A stretch of 64,000 nt of DNA. It comes from Leptodontidium sp. MPI-SDFR-AT-0119 (taxonomy: Eukaryota > Ascomycota > Leotiomycetes > Helotiales > Leptodontidiaceae). The position numbers and the translations under genes are program-made. Each line of letters starts with the position of its first letter. The stretch's first letter is position 1. Under the pieces are notes generated by a model. The model made no database searches. It was given only the letters and a program-made list of their open reading frames with translations, and was not told where the DNA came from. This document shows, one piece after another, positions 37,709 through 48,121 of this stretch. The stretch spans positions 930,001-994,000 of the forward strand of contig JAHLEZ010000014.1 of NCBI GenBank assembly GCA_020726505.1. Reading direction: 5' to 3'.

Positions 37709-39333
37709 TCACACAGTCTCGATGTACCTCCGCACCTCCCTGTTTGACATTAGCACAACATCGGCGCGAACACGAGCACTCATAATAAGGAGGAGCTTAC
37801 CAGTCTGTTACAGCTTCGTCCCACAGGCGAATCTCGTGCTCTCTGGTTCCACCGTAATGTTCCACGAACTCGTCGCCGAAGACCTCTCTGGCTACGCTTT
37901 CAGGTCTCATGAATCTCTCCGTTGCTTCCTTCAGACTCTTTGCGAGCCTTACTCCTGGGTCTGCCTTTCCGCCAACATCCTGCCCCTTGCCAAGAGGTGG
38001 TTGCTTAATTTCGAGCTTCTTCTCCACTCCTCTCCAGCCTAGTGCTAGGATGGCAGCAAGCACGTAAAATGGGTTCGCATCTGCTCCAGGAACACGAACC
38101 TCGAATCGCGTCGCCCCAGGCTTTGAAGTTGGTGGCGCAATAAGTCGGATTGAGGCTGCACGGTGCTCCAAACCCCAGGAAACTGTGACGGGCGCCCAGA
38201 AGTTCTCCACGAGGCGCTTGTAGGAGTTCACGGTGGGTGCTACGAGAGGCATGATATCTGGGAGACCCTCGAGAAGTCCTGCGAGGAAATGACGTCCCAT
38301 GTCTGACAAGTTCTCGATGTCACTCCATTCGGCATCTGTGTCCTTCACTTCACGGAAGAATAGGTTCTTCCCGTTCTTGTCCACAATTGAGATGTGCATG
38401 TGTCCACTGTTTCCTGGAAGACCTTGTCTTGGTTTCGCCATAAAACAAGGTGTGATTCCGTAACCGGATGCTATCGACTTGACGACGTACCTGGGAATGT
38501 TAGACAGATCTGCTAAAATGTGAGAGTAGACTCACTTGAATAGTCCAGCCTTGTCTGCCATCTGCTGGATCTCTCCAAAAGACAATGCTGCCTCAAAAAC
38601 TCCGGGCCCGCTCTCAGTGTGCCATCCCTCTATTCCACAGTTGAACTTTTCACACGCATCGAAAATGTCATAGTAGTAATCCTTATTTTGTACAGGTCGA
38701 GTCAAACTATATCCGAACATGCCTTCTGTGAGAGAGGGGAGGGCGTTGACTGGGTTGTCTCGTAGAAAGGTCGAAGTAGAGGAGGTATTCCGCTCGGAGA
38801 CGGGTCCACTTGATCCGTTGGAAGGTACTTTGAATTGAAAGAATTCGTACTCGGCTGAAGAAGAAACAGTTAGTAAGTAGAAATATTGCTGAGGCGATTC
38901 CAAACATACCTCCAGCCATAGCGCCATAGCCCTTCTCGTGCAATTTGTCCACAGTCGTTTTCAGCAGACCTCTAGGGCATGCGCTGACTGGCTCCCCAGA
39001 ATCTGGATCCTTGAAGTAGATCAAGAAGAAGGGAACATTGTCCTCCCACGGTATCCTCCTGAAGGAACTGAGGTCTGGGATGGCAATAAGATCATGGTAA
39101 CCATTCTCAGCATTGCTGATCTTCAACTCTTTGAAGTATGTCTGGTCATGCATGTCCCATCCAAAGACCACCGAGCAGAATCCAAAGCCTTCCTTCGCAA
39201 TTCCCAAGAACTTTTTCTTGGAGATCAGCTTACCCCGCAGGATGCCGTCGACGTCGACTCCTGCGAGCTTGACCTTGGTATCATTCTCAAGAAGCTTCGG
39301 TAGGGACTCAATCGTAACTTCTTGTTCTGACAT
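37709..39333 (-). CDS. Type-I-like glutamine synthetase family protein (487 aa)
   Basis: Glutamate-ammonia ligase fold of the bacterial-like GS type I/FluG C-terminal class, distinct from the usual short eukaryotic GS. Exons 38910-39333, 38536-38854, 37801-38490, 37709-37739; the phases close at 488 codons. Motifs: VDVDGILRGKLISKKKF, SVVFGWDMHDQTYF, GAEYEFFQF (metal Glu), EGWHTESGPGVFEAAL, KPRQGLPGNSGHMHIS, NSYKRLVENFWAPV, EHRAASIRLI and FEVRVPGADANPFYVLAAIL. Related fungal proteins may ligate glutamate to amines other than ammonia, so nitrogen assimilation is not certain. Cytosolic: no targeting signal seen. Confidence 0.9.
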
Positions 39334-41050
39334 TGTGTCGTGAAGCTTGGGGCGTCGGATCGGTGGAACTGGGATTGAAGGTTGTACGAAGGAGGGGTAA
39401 GCTCAATGGCTCTACGTAGGTAATGATGCTATGCGGCGCTGGCAGAGAGGGCAAAGGGTATATGAGGATGTATGGACGAAGTGTTTTGGAAGCTTAAGAG
39501 ATGTATTTGAGCAAGGCAGATCTGTTCTCATGTGTCGTGTGCGAGCTTGTAGCTACGAGACAGAAAAAGAGGGGATTCGCGATAAGAGAACCTTGAGCTG
39601 GGCTGGGAGCAAGGAAGATGCGCCGAATGCTAGCTCCCCTGTCATCGGAAGAAGATGGGCCAATTGACAGAGGGAATTGAAGCCCCACACGCCATGATAC
39701 ATGAATCGTCATCGATTGGATGCGAGGTTTGAGTAACATTGAGTGTAAATAAATACAGAAAGGAAATGGACTATGGTGAGTTGCAATATTGCAGCGTTGC
39801 AGCGTTGCAGCATCACAATGCAATTCAGCAGAACGGACAATTGTCGGCACTGGCTTCCTGTTGCTGAGTGCTCCAACCATAATCGGTGGGAGAGGATACT
39901 AAAATAGAAATATACTCTTTCTTGTTACCTTATCGGCATCCGCGTCGTCGTCGGCCTTTGAATAGTCTCCGCCCCGCCTTTGGTTTCGAGCGTTCCTGAC
40001 TCTCAACCCTCAACCACCTCAGGTATCCGGGTTTCAAGTACCAGATCCATGTGACTGACGCCTTCTTTCAACAACGCCTTCTCATGACATACCGGTACCA
40101 CCGAGCAGCAATGTACCTAAGTAACAACGCAATGCAGGTTACCCCATTTATCGGGGTTCTGATACGACAATCGGAAGGCAATCCCTTGCAGGTAGGTGTA
40201 CAGTGCGTGCAGTGCAATATGGTGCATGCAGTACTGATGATCCTGAGCCCGGGTGGCTCTCCTGTCCTGTCCTTCGATGCTGGCTGCGACTCGAATTTCC
40301 ACGAGGTGACCCCGCGGCGAGTACCTAGCCACTTGGTTGTGCTTGCGCTTGACACACATTGCCACCCCGTCCGTCGCGACAGTGATTATTTACCCATTAC
40401 TATGAGCAAATGACGGGAGTAACTGGTCGGCTGATACGGGAGATGAGCGGTCAGCGTGTCGCCGAAACCTGAAGGCGGCGGGGTGGCCGCTGTTGGCTTG
40501 TGTGGTGTTGTGTGGTGTCGCGTCGTGTAGGTTGTTCCATTGACTGACTGATTGACTGATTGATTTGATTGATTTGCCTCTGTATCGGAGGACGATAAGA
40601 CCTGTACCAGTGTGAATGGGCATAGTATGGACATGGCTGTCCCGAGAACGGACTTTCCATTACACATCCTGGCCCCTCTCCCTCTAGCCCTCCACACCTA
40701 CCTGACTTCTGTGACTGAACATCGTGTCCTCCATTGCCATATCATCTTCGCCTCCTCCTCCTCCTCTTTCTCTCTTCAACTCTCATCTTCAATACCCATC
40801 TTATCGGCCTCAGCTCAAGTTAATTGTAAGTTCATCTCATTATCAACGCTACCGTGCCGCTGCTGCATAGCGCTCCTGCCGACTATCATAAGCGAGCCTC
40901 AATATGCTTTCCCTTTGTCTGACAACTGCGTCACCGGCGTATGTTGAAGTTCGAGGTTACTTTCAGTTCACTGATTCTTCCATCCAGAAATTACAACAGA
41001 CCAAAAACCCCATCTTTCTCAACTCAAGTTCAACGAAATAAACCGCTAAA
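39334..41050. other. 1.7-kb intergenic region
   Basis: Divergent upstream regions of the glutamine-synthetase-like gene (minus) and the SDR (plus). Small repeats only: GCAGCGTT repeats near 39790 and the TGACTGAT tract at 40541. From about 40755 to 41050 it is C/T-rich, typical of a 5' leader, and may contain a leader intron. No gene supported. Confidence 0.5.
40541..40576 (+). repeat. TGACTGAT/TTGA short tandem tract
   Basis: 36 bp of imperfect repeats of TGAC/TGAT and TTGAT units in the intergenic region. Simple sequence, no further meaning seen. Confidence 0.7.
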
Positions 41051-42392
41051 ATGGGTGATTCTTCTCGAAGCAGCAGCAGTGGCAAAGTTCACACTATCAA
41101 CAGTATTGGCATGGGAAGACTGATTGGCAAGAACGCTATTGTGACTGGAGCCGCTGGGTGAGTTCGGAATTTACCATTTTGCGACTTGGGGACTTTTTCT
41201 CTTCTCTCCCTGAGGATCTCTCAGAGAACCCCTCACTTTGACCCATTGTGGGATTCAGTGACGAAGTCACCTGCGTTGAGATCCACGATCCACGTGATAG
41301 GGCATTCACTCTCGCTACCCCCTTTTGAACGAGTCAGACATGATCATATGGATGCTTTGACTGCAAATAACGAGATTTAGATTCTCCTACTTACTTTTTG
41401 TGGTTTATACGTCTTAGAATATCCACTTACAAGCTCACAGTGGTATCGGTCTCGAAACATGTATTCTCTTCGCCAAGGAGGGAGCCAATGTCCTCATGGC
41501 CGATATCTCCTCCGCAGCTCTTGACAAAGCCTCGGCCAAGCTCAAGCAACTCGTTCCCTCAGCTCACAAAGTCGGTATCCAGGTAAGCATCAAACCCGCT
41601 CCTCAATTCCATATCACATGACTAATCAATTTTCAGGTCTGCGACGTCTCCAAGGAGTCCGATATCGAGGCTCTGGTAGCACACGTTGACGCCTGGGGAG
41701 GAGTTGACATCATGTTCAACAACGCAGGGATAATGCACGCCGACGATGCCGACGCAATCGACACACCCGAGAAGATCTGGGATCTCACTCAAGCCATCAA
41801 CGTCAAGGGAGTGTGGTTCGGATGCAAGCACGCCGTGCTCTCCATGCGCAAGCACAAGAAGACCAAGGGCTCCATCATCAACACCGCTTCCGTTGTCGCT
41901 CTGGTCGGTTCCGCTACTCCTCAACTGGCTTACACCGCTTCCAAGGGTGCCGTTTTGGCACTGACTAGAGAATTGGCTATCGTCCATGCTCGCGAGGGTC
42001 TGAGATTCAATGCCCTCTGCCCAGCTCCTTTGAATACCCCTCTTTTGCAGGATTGGCTAGGAGATGATATCCCCAAGAGACAGAGACGAGAGATCCACTT
42101 CCCCAGCGGTCGGTTCGGTGAGGCTATTGAGCAGGCAAACGCTGTGTTGTTCTTGGCTAGCGATGAGTCTAGCTTCATTAACGGCCAGGTATGTTCTCCT
42201 TTTGCAAAATTATAGCAAAATCCCCGAAAGATTTCCTGTGAGAATATAAAAACTAACGCAACACAGGACTTCGTCGTCGACGGTGGAATGACAAAGGCAT
42301 ACGTCACCCCTGAAGGACCACCGCTCGTCGGCCCCAAGAACAACGCTTCTCTCTCCGAGCAAGTCGATGCCATCCGCGGCACTGGAATCTAA
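41051..42392 (+). CDS. Classical short-chain dehydrogenase/reductase (308 aa)
   Basis: NAD(P)-dependent oxidoreductase, cytosolic. Exons 41051-41157, 41441-41582, 41637-42188, 42267-42392 (309 codons with stop). TGAAGGIG (residues about 31-38, split by a 283-bp intron), DIS after beta 2 (an acidic residue, usually NAD preference), NNAG 111-114, Asn138, Ser168, Tyr182 and Lys186 (YTASK) make a complete catalytic tetrad. The end FVVDGGMTKAYVTPEG is typical of glucose/ribitol-dehydrogenase-like members. The ATG at 41051 adds a Ser-rich leader of about 20 residues; a second ATG (MGRLIGK) starts at the domain. Substrate unknown. Confidence 0.9.
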
Positions 42393-42815
42393 ACTCCTTC
42401 CACTCTTAACCCGACGCAATATACACTAGCATATCTTTCCCTTCTGAACACGACAACAACAATGAATCAATGAACCCAATCAAACTTCTTTCCGGTCTGG
42501 GATGCAAATGGGATGGGAGGCTGCGTTACTGGTTTTTTGGTTTTGGAAGCTAAGCGTTGCTGCTTCATCCTTTTGAACTCTTCATTCTGATTCTGCACTG
42601 TCACTTTCATAGATCGGTCTTACTTACTTACTTGCTTGCATGAATTTCTCATTCCGTTTATGTTTGCTTGATGCTTCTGCGATTCGGGCTTGCTCTGCGA
42701 TCAATGATTTCATTTTCATTTCATTTGAATCACACGCGCATACCCTAAAGACTACCATACCAAACTACTCGAAGAAAGAAAGAAAGAATTGGAGAAGATA
42801 GGCGTCTAGAAGATT

Positions 42816-42844
42816 GCGGTTTGAATGCGGTTTGAATGCGGTCT
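42816..42844 (+). repeat. GCGGTTTGAAT tandem repeat
   Basis: Two and a half copies of an 11-bp unit. Intergenic, no function seen. Confidence 0.75.
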
Positions 42845-43361
42845 GCATAGATAGTTTTGCCGTTGGGAATTCAAATGAGAACAAGAATAAGAACATGAAC
42901 AAGACTTAATTCAGACTTACTATTTTCCCTGCCGATGTTTCATTTTCACGAGGTTAGAAGGATCAATTACATTACAGGGAGCTAGCTCCTACGTCTGAAA
43001 CCTACCCAGGTACCTAAGTATCTGGTGATAATGATTCCTAATTAGAAGGGAAAATGTCAGGGGAGGAGATTAAGCGAGATATAAATACACGTACACGAGG
43101 GATAAAATGGGGAGGTACCAGGTAGGGACCAAAGGGAGAGAAATCACTTCAAGTCCGAGGATTAAAATAAGGAGACCGTGGTATAATATGACCTTGTGAA
43201 ATTTGTTGGTACGGTAAATTTGTATTGTATTATAGCTTTGCCGAATGTCCTCAGGCTTTTAATTAATCCAGGCATCCATAATCTATGTAAGCAAGTGTTG
43301 AAATGATCACTGACATTGCTGCTGCCTAAGATTCCAACAAGAGGAAATCCTAAACTGACAC

Positions 43362-43385
43362 CTTGGGGACTTGGGGACTTGGGGA
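43362..43385 (+). repeat. CTTGGGGA tandem repeat
   Basis: About two and a half copies of a 9-bp unit (CTTGGGGA-based). Intergenic. Confidence 0.75.
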
Positions 43386-44289
43386 AGAAGTCTATCTATT
43401 CCGCTTCCTCTCGCCAGCGGAGAACAGGCGCTCACTATGTTGCAATTCAAACCGGTACGTCCCAAGCCTCCATTCAAATGCATACGTGTTATCCCTGCCT
43501 ATAGAACGAAAGAGAAAAGTGCGGTATCTATCGCCTGGAGTCCTAGACCAGCTACTAGGCAGGAACCATCTACCCCCTCTCTCAACGGATATCTCTCTTA
43601 TATTATTAGTGGCACTGAATGACATCCCTAGAGAAATGTTAGTCTAAAAATTTATGCACTGCTGCGAAACGGAGGTACGAGCTTTGTTAGCTGTAGCTGG
43701 GTCATCAATCTTATGAGTTCACAGTTGGAGATATCTCATCTAAATATAAAGAAATGGGCAAAGAGAGGGAAGTGTTCAAAGACTCAGCTCATCTTAGTCA
43801 AAGTTGAGAAAATTATGCAGGGGGCAGGCTTAGGGCGCAGCTAGGACAGAGGGAACGGTCGAGGAGAAAGCGATGTGTTGATCTCGCTTGAGGTGATTCC
43901 GAGAAACCACTTCCGTCGAGTGTCTGCCAATCACTCTTCAACAATGTCAGGTATTTCATTGACGACCTCACCGGCTGGTATACATGTCTCTCCTCTAGAA
44001 GCTCGATGGGAATCTATCGCCTCTTACTCATGAGCCTCGAAAAATATCTTCCACTGGACATCACACGTAACACGAGGTAAATATTGCTGCTTTGGAAGTA
44101 ATTTGGGAGCCGTAGCCATGGATGTGTGTGCATTGTAATGTACGAGAAGAGCTCGAATCCCAAGCATAGAGTATGTAGCTCTACTTCCCCAGGGTGTAAT
44201 CATCCCAAACGATGCCGTATCCCCGACCGAATCCTAATGCAATGTAACGCCAGCACAATGCCTTCCTTGCCCGCCCGTCGATGCATGCT

Positions 44290-45374
44290 TCACGCCCGTG
44301 TGAGCAGCCACATGAAAAACAATTGTATGGGGTATGAGTAGACGAAGAGGAATTGCGTGCGTCGGTTCTTTTGTGATCGCGCTACCGTCTGCATTGTGCC
44401 TCGCTCGTCGGTGACGTTTTCTGGGAGTAGAACATACTTCAGAGACCGTAGCTGGGGGAGAAATCAGTATGTTTGTTTTGTGGATGAATCATTGGTACTG
44501 GGGTCTTACTAAGAAAAGTGCGTTTGCAAGAAATGTGTATGCGAAGACAGTCCAGCCAACCCAGCCACCTGTACCCTTCCCACCGCTGAATATCTCGCTG
44601 ATGACGATTGTAACGATGGCACCGACGAACTTGTATCCCGAGTAGGCGACAAGATCCAAGAGTTGAGAATCGCTCGCAATAGACAAGAGGTAAGCCCCAA
44701 GCTTGAGAAGAATGATTTCGATTCCGACAATGAGAAAGGAGAAGCTGGCAGTGTATCCTAGTAGCTCAGGTTCGAATGCGCCGCGGAGTCCAGCAATCAT
44801 GCTATAGAGGAGAATATAGGTGACCAGAGCCATGACTGGAATATACATATCCGGGCTGTTCAAATCGTCTCGTGGTGGCATGAACCATCCTTCCTGACCG
44901 TTTGGACCGAGTGTTTGCTTGCGCGACCAGGGCTTGTGTCTCCAAGGGAAAAGGACGAGGAATAGCTTGTTGACCACATATCCGTTCGAAACGTTGAAGT
45001 AATGCTTGAGAGCGGAAAAGTTGACGTATCGGTTGATCTGAACAGTTAGCAATGTCGCAGATAGATTTTGAGGTTGAGGTACCAACATTCTGTTCTACGT
45101 ATTCTGTGCCATGCTTCAATGCCGTCTGCCCAACTTGAAAGCCCATCTGCGCCGTGGGGTCTGACATGAAGTTTCCGTATGGGCCAAATGCATTGGAAGC
45201 TCCTGGAGGAGCCTGCGGTTGGTAAGGGTTGCCATATCCAGTCTGTTGTTGCTGCTGTGACATAGGAGGTGGTGGTGAGCGTAATTGGGGAACTGTAGAG
45301 ACGTGCTGAGGAACTGGATGGTGAAGAGGCGGAGAGGTCGCAGGGGCAGGATGCCCATAATTTGTGCGCTGCAT
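44290..45374 (-). CDS. YIF1: Yif1-family ER-Golgi membrane protein (325 aa)
   Basis: Partner of Yip1/Yos1 in COPII vesicle transport. Exons about 45087-45374, 44510-45037, 44290-44451; 326 codons with stop. The cytosolic N-terminus is Pro/Gln-rich (PPPPMSQQQQQTGYGNPYQP). The conserved region GNFMSDPTAQMGFQVGQTAL...NRYVNFSALKHYFNVSNGYVVNKLFLVLFPWRHKPWSR follows, then PRDDLNSPDMYIPVMALVTYILL and five hydrophobic segments. The last exon (LRSLKYVLLPENVTDER...SYPIQLFFMWLLTRA) completes the family end. Intron 1 uses a GTTGGT donor. Confidence 0.95.
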
Positions 45375-45470
45375 CTTGACTGATATTGAAATGGAGAGGA
45401 GGGGTTGTATAATGGATATCTGTCAAAGTCGTGAATTGTTTTGGGGACATGAGTGGCCGAAAGGCGCTAG

Positions 45471-45938
45471 CTAGTCTCGGGCCCGTGCGGCCGCCACCAG
45501 CTGGTGAAGCCGGATTAGAGGACCCAATGTCCTCAAAAACTCCAGGACAAACAAACAAAAATTTCCAAAAATTGGGGTGGCAGAAAAAGCCCACCATGCT
45601 TCGGTCACGCCCACAATCCCAACCAGACCCGTAGCAAGGGCCACACAAAAGTCGACAATCAAGTCGTTCTCGCCGAGGAAAAACCGCCAAAACCACCAGG
45701 GCAGGACGATGCCCATCTAATAAACTATCAGCATCCTTTTCAAAAGAACAAGTACAGAAACAGAATTCAACAATGGTATTACCTCAATGTACTGGGTCAC
45801 CAGGGCGGGGGAGTTCCAGATGCCACCCTTGGCGGCGCCGACGAAACCAACGATCCAGGATATAGCCATAAAAATGGCTCCGAGAATAACCTCCCAATTG
45901 TCCAAAAACAACAAAATTAGAGTCAACAATGACTCCAT
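45471..45938 (-). CDS. Small membrane protein, unknown function (133 aa)
   Basis: Two exons, 45783-45938 and 45471-45716; the 66-bp intron is in phase. Three or four hydrophobic segments: SLLTLILLFLDNWEVILGAI, AISWIVGFVGAA, VALATGLVGIVGVTEAWWAF and FGNFCLFVLEFLRTLGPL. It has a short Arg-rich end and no cleavable-looking signal. On the same strand, its stop is only 96 bp before the YIF1 start, so YIF1's promoter must lie inside or very near this gene, or the two are co-transcribed. Family not recognised. Confidence 0.7.
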
Positions 45939-47052
45939 TTCGATGTCTGAATTTTTTTGAGAGCTTTTAGTTCGGTGAATGTTCGGGGGCTGGGTTGGAG
46001 GCGGGAGGGGGGTGGCAGCAATTCGAAGACTTTAGGACAAGGAGATAAGTTTACCATCCTACCTGAGATTCTACTTTATGAGGGTCAAATCATTGTTAAT
46101 TCCTCCTTCCTTATGTCCTGAACTTCATGGTTGACACCCAGGAACATGAGGCCAGAGAGTTTCAAGCGGTAACCAGGGGTTACTAATTGAACTTGAGGTA
46201 GTGACTTCCCAGATTTCAATGTCAAGTCAAGGTTCAAAGCTAGTAAAACATCTTGCTACATTGACATATATACGAGCAATTGAGAATACTTCAACTTTTA
46301 CTCAAATATGTTTTGAAGACTTGTGATAATGTTCTTGCAATACTTCAGGACATCTGGGGAGGAGGGATACTAGTAGCCAAAGGCCGGTCACTTAATACTT
46401 CATTTACAACGTAAATAAGGGGCTTCATGCGCAACAAACTGCCCCCATGTAAATATCGACCTTGAAGAGCATAATTTTATTTCCCCGGCACCTTTGTGCG
46501 CTCGGTGGTCGCATGGCTTTCAAGTGTTGATTGAAGCTTGTACATGTTTTGAGGTTCGCTTAGCACTTTAAACGAGATCATTCATTTGGCTGTGCTATAT
46601 GAACAACCGCTACTAGAGAGAATCTGTCCCCAATTGTATCCAGAAATATAGACTTTAGTAAGAGTTGCTTGGCTGGTATACGTGATCCTGTAAATCTTTG
46701 AATCAACGCAAAGGGGCTGCGCGTCATCTATCCTCAAGATTGTGTGGGTCAGTCATTCATAACAGTATATGCTCTGAAGAGGGGTCAATATCCTCGAGGC
46801 AGCCAGTACCGTGTCTTCAACGCTCTAAATGGTCACGTTCAAACATCTTAAGTTATCAAGAAGAGTTGTACCGTCTAAATTTATACTTCTGCTGGTACAT
46901 CCTCCGCGGTCTTGTCCGTGATGACGAGCGAGAGTGGCAACGTAACATGTACGCAAGTTCCAGATTATCGACAACAGGAGTGATATCCAGGTATCGATTG
47001 TCAGTAGCCAACTTTCCAACATAAAGAGGTAAGAGACTAATTCCGCACGCCC
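45939..47052. other. 1.1-kb intergenic region, no supported gene
   Basis: Upstream of the 133-aa membrane protein gene. A/T-rich with scattered short frames. Confidence 0.5.
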
Positions 47053-47499
47053 CTAGACTTCCACAAGCAGAGGTTGCTTCGTCACTTCGGTCACGGGCAG
47101 GTCTTGGTCGGCTTTCTCTGGCTCCAATGGGGTCCAGCCATACTTAAGCCACATCTCATCGATTTTCGCGTCTCTCTCGTCACTAGATAGCTCCTTCAGG
47201 GTCCACAAAGTGCAAATCCTTGCGCGCCTTTCCCCGCGGAAACTCATATCCGTGGAATAAACTGAGAACAGGACGATCCCAATCGCATGCCAGATGGGGT
47301 TTAAGTCACCTTGTTTCTCAAGGTCCAGCAATCGGCTCGTTAGATACAAGAGGAGCGGTATCCAATGAAGCGGCAATACCACGAAGGGAGAATCGATGCG
47401 GTTTCGAATCCCGAGCCACGAGCAGTGCATTGCGTGGAGGATAACTCTGTAGATCCGCTTGTAGAAAGGACGAGCTTGGCCAGATGCTGCCGGAGCCAT
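47053..47499 (-). CDS. Hypothetical membrane-associated protein (148 aa)
   Basis: Single exon with ATG at 47499. The basic N-terminus (GQARPFYKRIYRVILHAMH) is followed by a hydrophobic segment SPFVVLPLHWIPLLLYLTS, a second weaker one (IWHAIGIVLFSVYS) and an acidic, Lys/Glu-rich C-terminal tail (DERDAKIDEMWLKYGWTPLE). Coding quality looks good but I recognise no family. A mitochondrial or ER membrane location is possible. Confidence 0.6.
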   Translation of the reverse strand: MAPAASGQARPFYKRIYRVILHAMHCSWLGIRNRIDSPFVVLPLHWIPLLLYLTSRLLDLEKQGDLNPIWHAIGIVLFSVYSTDMSFRGERRARICTLWTLKELSSDERDAKIDEMWLKYGWTPLEPEKADQDLPVTEVTKQPLLVEV

Positions 47500-48121
47500 G
47501 GTGGAGGTTTCGTGAGATGAGCTCGAAATATATTTGACTATTTTCTGGATATTAATTTCTGCTCAGAATTGATGATGGTGAAATGGAATTCGTACTTGTA
47601 TTGAGAGTAATCGAAATGTGACGACTCAATCAAAAGCGTGTAATAATCGAAGATAGGGAGGTAAAGTTTGTGAAGTGTGTCATAATTAATAGGAAGAAAT
47701 AAGAAGTATGGTGGTCAAGGATTATGAAAAGTTAATTTATAAATCATAGAGAAACTTTTAATAGACTACTGGAAGTAGTGGTATTAGTTCAGAGGGAAGC
47801 GAGGAGGCATGGTAACCTGGTTCAGTGAATGTACCTAAGTTTTAGCTCAGCCACTAAAACTTCAAGGCCAGCATTTCCTCACTATCTAGATTTCATAGAC
47901 CAAGAGGTGTTGTACGGAACTGGATGCCTCTCGCATTCCAAAGTGTCCAGCAATGTTAATAACGTTGTGATTCAATTGTCTGGCGAGCTTCTTGATCCAG
48001 CTTACATAAGCAGCCATCCTGATAGTGAATCCTTATCGCCTCACCCAGGGACCTCTTTGCGACCACTTCGAAAGTCTTGTTGTGACATTTAGCAACCACA
48101 TCCTACTCCTGACTTGCCAAA
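47500..48121. other. Divergent intergenic region
   Basis: Promoters of the 148-aa protein (minus) and SRP receptor alpha (plus). A/T-rich. No gene supported. Confidence 0.5.

Larger units (their letters stand above)
42393..44289. other. 1.9-kb gene-poor region with short repeats
   Basis: 3' flanks of two convergent genes (SDR plus, YIF1 minus). Contains GAAA repeats near 42775, an 11-bp GCGGTTTGAAT repeat and a 9-bp CTTGGGGA repeat, with A/T-rich parts. Small frames near 43316-43650 overlap on both strands and have no domain. Confidence 0.5.

Noticed and set aside
43316..43650. Cluster of overlapping short frames considered as a relic transposon
   Set aside because: No transposase motif, terminal repeat or target-site duplication seen.
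44140..44180. Possible tRNA T-arm (CTCGAATCCC)
   Set aside because: No matching acceptor, D or anticodon stems around it.
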